A DNA stretch of 9,627 nt, taken from NCBI GenBank assembly GCA_964517075.1, contig CAZFAT010000181.1:1-9627 (forward strand), in the 5' to 3' direction. Below are positions 7,547 through 9,627 of this stretch, piece after piece. The notes beneath the pieces are model-generated. The model did not search any database. It had not been told where the DNA came from and saw only the letters and a program-made list of their open reading frames with translations. Position 1 is the first letter of the stretch; each line of letters opens with the position of its first letter. A program made the translations under genes and the position numbers. Origin of the DNA: CAZFAT01 sp964517075 (GTDB lineage: Bacteria; Acidobacteriota; Vicinamibacteria; Vicinamibacterales; SCN-69-37).

Positions 7547-8812
7547 GTGACGGATCTCGAACTCGACGTCGAACGCCCGGTGGCCGGCGGTCGCATGATT
7601 GCCCGGCACGAGGGGCGCATCGTCTTCGTCGCCGGCGCGATCCCGGGCGAGCGTGTCCGCGCGCGCGTGGAGCGGTCCGCCCGCGGTGTCGTGTGGGCCG
7701 ACACCCAGCAGATCCTCGTGCCCAGTCCGTTCCGGCGCGCGCTGGATCACGATCCGGCCTGCGGCGGGCAGGTCTATCGCCACATCGACCTCGCACACCA
7801 GCGTCAGCTGAAAAGCGAAATCATTACCGATGCCTTCCGCCGGGTTGGCAAGGTGCGGCTCGCGGAAGAGACGCCGGTCGAGCCATCGCCCGAACATGGC
7901 TACCGGCTGCGCGCGCGACTGCACGTGCGTGACGGCCGCGCGGGCTTCTTTCGCACCGGAACGCACGTCCTGTGCGACGCCACGGCCACCGGCCAGCTGC
8001 TGCCGGAGACGATGCGCGCGGTGGAGCAGGTGCTGGCGGCTCATCCAGGGTTGGGCACCCGCTGCGAGGCCATCCTGGTGGCCGAGAACGTGCCGGCGAC
8101 CGAGCGGGTGCTTCACCTCGCCGCCCGGAACGGCGTGCCCGAGGAGGACCTCTCGGGGCTGGATGCACCGGCGGGTGTGACGGGCCTGTCCGCCGACGTC
8201 GCCGGGGGCAGGACCACGCTTGCGGGTGTGCCCTTCGTCACCGACATGGCCGCGGATCTATTGGGCGACACAACGCCAGTACCGGCCGACACCCGCTGGA
8301 CGCGTCACGCGCCCACCTTCTTTCAGGGAAATCGCTACCTGGCGGGCGCGCTCGTGCGGCACATTCTCGACGTCGTCCCCGGTGGGCATGTCGCCGATCT
8401 GTATGCCGGCGTGGGACTGTTCACGGTCGCGCTGGCTGCTCGTGGCAACGGCGTGGTGGCCGTCGAGAGCGACGCGGATGCCGCACGCGATCTGGCGGCG
8501 AACGCGGCGCCCTGGGGCGATACCGTCAGGGTGGTGCACCGCGCGGTCGAGGACGCCGTGTCCGGATTGACCAGGCACCGCTTCGACGCGGTGGTCGTGG
8601 ATCCGCCGCGCACCGGCCTCTCGCCCGAGGCCCTCACGGGCATTGCGGCGCTCGCGAGCCCGGTCCTCATCTACGTGTCGTGCGATCCGCCGACTCTGGC
8701 GCGCGACGCGGGCAGGCTGCTGGCCTCCGGCTATACGCTGGGACCGCTGCGCGCCTTCGACCTGTTCCCGAACACACCCCACGTCGAAGTCGTGGCGCCG
8801 TTTCGAAAATAA
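7547..8812 (+). CDS. TrmA/RlmD-family RNA (uracil-5-)-methyltransferase
   Basis: A SAM-dependent m5U methyltransferase of 421 residues, acting on 23S rRNA or tRNA. Seen: an N-terminal TRAM RNA-binding domain (about 1-60), the central linking region, then the catalytic Rossmann domain with FFQGNRYLAGALV (258-270), SAM motif DLYAGVGLFTVALA (284-297), VVVDPPRTGLSP (349-360), nucleophile Cys379 in IYVSCDPPTLARD, and the general-base glutamate Glu414 in PHVEVV. RlmD-type enzymes use four cysteines for a [4Fe-4S] cluster. Here only CGG (Cys72) remains; the CGGC fourth position is Gln75, the leading Cys is absent and the later one appears to be Thr, so a cluster is unlikely. Target uridine therefore unclear. 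GTG 7547 directly follows the preceding TAA, with GGAG at 7537-7540 six bases upstream as ribosome binding site. A shared terminator hairpin follows. Confidence 0.92.
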   Translation: MTDLELDVERPVAGGRMIARHEGRIVFVAGAIPGERVRARVERSARGVVWADTQQILVPSPFRRALDHDPACGGQVYRHIDLAHQRQLKSEIITDAFRRVGKVRLAEETPVEPSPEHGYRLRARLHVRDGRAGFFRTGTHVLCDATATGQLLPETMRAVEQVLAAHPGLGTRCEAILVAENVPATERVLHLAARNGVPEEDLSGLDAPAGVTGLSADVAGGRTTLAGVPFVTDMAADLLGDTTPVPADTRWTRHAPTFFQGNRYLAGALVRHILDVVPGGHVADLYAGVGLFTVALAARGNGVVAVESDADAARDLAANAAPWGDTVRVVHRAVEDAVSGLTRHRFDAVVVDPPRTGLSPEALTGIAALASPVLIYVSCDPPTLARDAGRLLASGYTLGPLRAFDLFPNTPHVEVVAPFRK

Positions 8813-8861
8813 ACTACGTCGGGCGTAATTTCATTTTGAAATTACGCCCGACGCAGTTTTT
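8811..8861. terminator. Bidirectional intrinsic terminator between convergent genes
   Basis: Arms 8811-8833 and 8837-8859 pair at 22 of 23 positions (one mismatch, A8816 with C8854) around a TTT loop. The inner 17 pairs are perfect. The + transcript ends in a run of five U (8857-8861). The - transcript is followed by TTTATTTT (complement of 8806-8813). This fits rho-independent termination in both directions. The hairpin touches the stop codon of the + gene (8810-8812), and its right arm encodes the last residues and stop of the - gene. Confidence 0.9.
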
Positions 8862-9573
8862 GCAGTCGCGCGGCGTCGACGAAGCCCTCGAACAGCGCGG
8901 CGAATGTGCCGATGCGCCAGAAGTTCTCGGGATGCCACTGGACGCCCAGACAGAAAGGAACGTCCGGCTGTTCGATCGCTTCGATGACACCATCGGGGGC
9001 CGTGGCCGAGACGTGGAAGCCGGGCGCGACGGCCCTGACCGACTGGTGATGGCGGCTGTTCACGCCCATCCGCTGGTTTGTGTCGAGTTGGTCGCGGAGC
9101 AGGTGCGCGAGCCGGGTGTGGGGACGGACGTTCACCTCGTGCGCGACGCTGTCTGGCGCGCCGCCGGGTTTGTGAGGCAGGGCCGCCGGCTGCTCGGTGG
9201 GCAGGTCCTGCACGAGGGTGCCACCCGCCGCCACGTTCAGCACCTGTACGCCACGGCAAATGGCGAGAATCGGGAGGCCTCGGTCGAGCGCGGCGCGCGT
9301 CAACGCGATTTCGTAGTCGTCGCGCGCACGGTCGACGACGGTCGTCGGATGACGCTCGGGATCGGCATACAGGACCGGGTCGACGTCGGCGCCGCCCGTG
9401 AGGAGCACTCCGTCGCAGGCGTCGAGCACGACGGGGAGGCCATCACGGGACGGGTCCAGCACGCGAGGCTCGGCGCCCGCGCGCGCCAGGGCGTCGAGGT
9501 AGTCGGGTTTCGGCCAGGGAACGGCAATGACAGGCCGAACCTCGCCGGCCGCCGCGGTTGCCGAGTGGGTCAC
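8842..9573 (-). CDS. Peptidase C26 / PuuD-like class I glutamine amidotransferase
   Basis: A gamma-glutamyl hydrolase-type protein, related to gamma-glutamyl-GABA hydrolase (PuuD), which cleaves a gamma-glutamyl amide bond; cytoplasmic. From GTG 9573 it has 243 residues, near PuuD's length. Seen: VLLTGGADVDPVLY (57-70), the nucleophile elbow ILAICRGVQVLNVAAGG with Cys106 (102-118), LVQDLP, VNSRHHQSV (171-179), and GVQWHPE with catalytic His215 and Glu217. The full Cys-His-Glu triad is present. No putrescine-pathway genes are nearby, so the physiological substrate is open. GTG 9573 is preferred because it makes a 4-base GTGA overlap with the apparent upstream gene; ATG 9594 would add 7 residues. 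The last four codons lie in the terminator hairpin. Confidence 0.9.
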   Translation of the reverse strand: MTHSATAAAGEVRPVIAVPWPKPDYLDALARAGAEPRVLDPSRDGLPVVLDACDGVLLTGGADVDPVLYADPERHPTTVVDRARDDYEIALTRAALDRGLPILAICRGVQVLNVAAGGTLVQDLPTEQPAALPHKPGGAPDSVAHEVNVRPHTRLAHLLRDQLDTNQRMGVNSRHHQSVRAVAPGFHVSATAPDGVIEAIEQPDVPFCLGVQWHPENFWRIGTFAALFEGFVDAARLQKLRRA

Positions 9574-9627
9574 ATCCGGTCCGGAACCTGGCATCCCATC
9601 AAGTCCAGCGCGGCCGTGAGCTGCCGC
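9570..9627 (-). CDS. Possible 3' tip of an upstream gene on the minus strand
   Basis: Reading leftward from the window edge, one frame stays open and ends in RQLTAALDLMGCQVPDRM before TGA (9572-9570). That TGA overlaps GTG 9573-9571, the likely start of the amidotransferase gene, in the same GTGA arrangement seen between birA and its neighbour on the other strand. Eighteen open codons are weak evidence in GC-rich DNA, and the fragment is too short to identify. Confidence 0.35.
   Translation of the reverse strand, partial: RQLTAALDLMGCQVPDRM

Noticed and set aside
6470..8116. Long minus-strand open frame (548 codons) opposite birA, the unknown gene and the methyltransferase
   Set aside because: It is antisense to genes with clear motifs and has no recognisable domain; another GC shadow.
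8811..8861. Hairpin as an integron attC site or transposon end
   Set aside because: It lacks the attC core boxes, no integrase or transposase is nearby, and the T-rich flanks on both sides explain it as a terminator.

Overview
The window is a GC-rich, densely packed bacterial chromosome segment made of housekeeping and metabolic genes. I infer an Acidobacteriota-like organism, possibly a Vicinamibacteria relative. The reasons are the high GC content, the two-polypeptide coenzyme B12 mutase, the short-form valyl-tRNA synthetase and the style of the unknown protein. No rRNA, tRNA, CRISPR array, transposase or phage gene is visible, so the taxonomic guess rests on protein resemblance alone.

Layout. 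The first eight genes lie on the + strand. Bases 1-1607 hold the 3' part of a methylmalonyl-CoA mutase-type large subunit and, 127 bases later, its separate B12-binding small subunit. Six bases further on is a response regulator with one receiver domain, a long Pro/Ala-rich linker and a conserved-looking C-terminal helix (1614-2438). An inverted pair of degenerate heptamer repeats fills the gap before valS (2568-5129). From valS onward the genes form an unbroken, probably translationally coupled chain: valS, nadC, a birA-type biotin ligase, an uncharacterised 248-residue protein, and a TrmA/RlmD-type RNA m5U methyltransferase. Their junctions are an 8-base overlap, a 1-base overlap, a 4-base GTGA overlap and a zero-base gap. 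A near-perfect hairpin with T-rich flanks at 8811-8861 ends this transcript. It also ends the convergent - strand gene, a peptidase C26 (PuuD-like) glutamine amidotransferase. That gene in turn overlaps, by GTGA, what looks like the 3' tip of another - strand gene at the window edge.

Function. The mutase pair would interconvert methylmalonyl-CoA and succinyl-CoA (propionate and branched-chain catabolism). NadC makes nicotinate mononucleotide for NAD synthesis, and BirA attaches biotin to carboxylases. ValS and the methyltransferase serve translation. The link between these jobs is co-expression rather than one pathway.

I did not find a convincing new defence, mobile or biosynthetic system. 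The points most worth a second look are the uncharacterised coupled gene, the receiver domain lacking the usual Thr/Ser, the methyltransferase that has lost the Fe-S cysteines of its family, the heptamer inverted repeat, and the palindrome that is both shared terminator and coding sequence.
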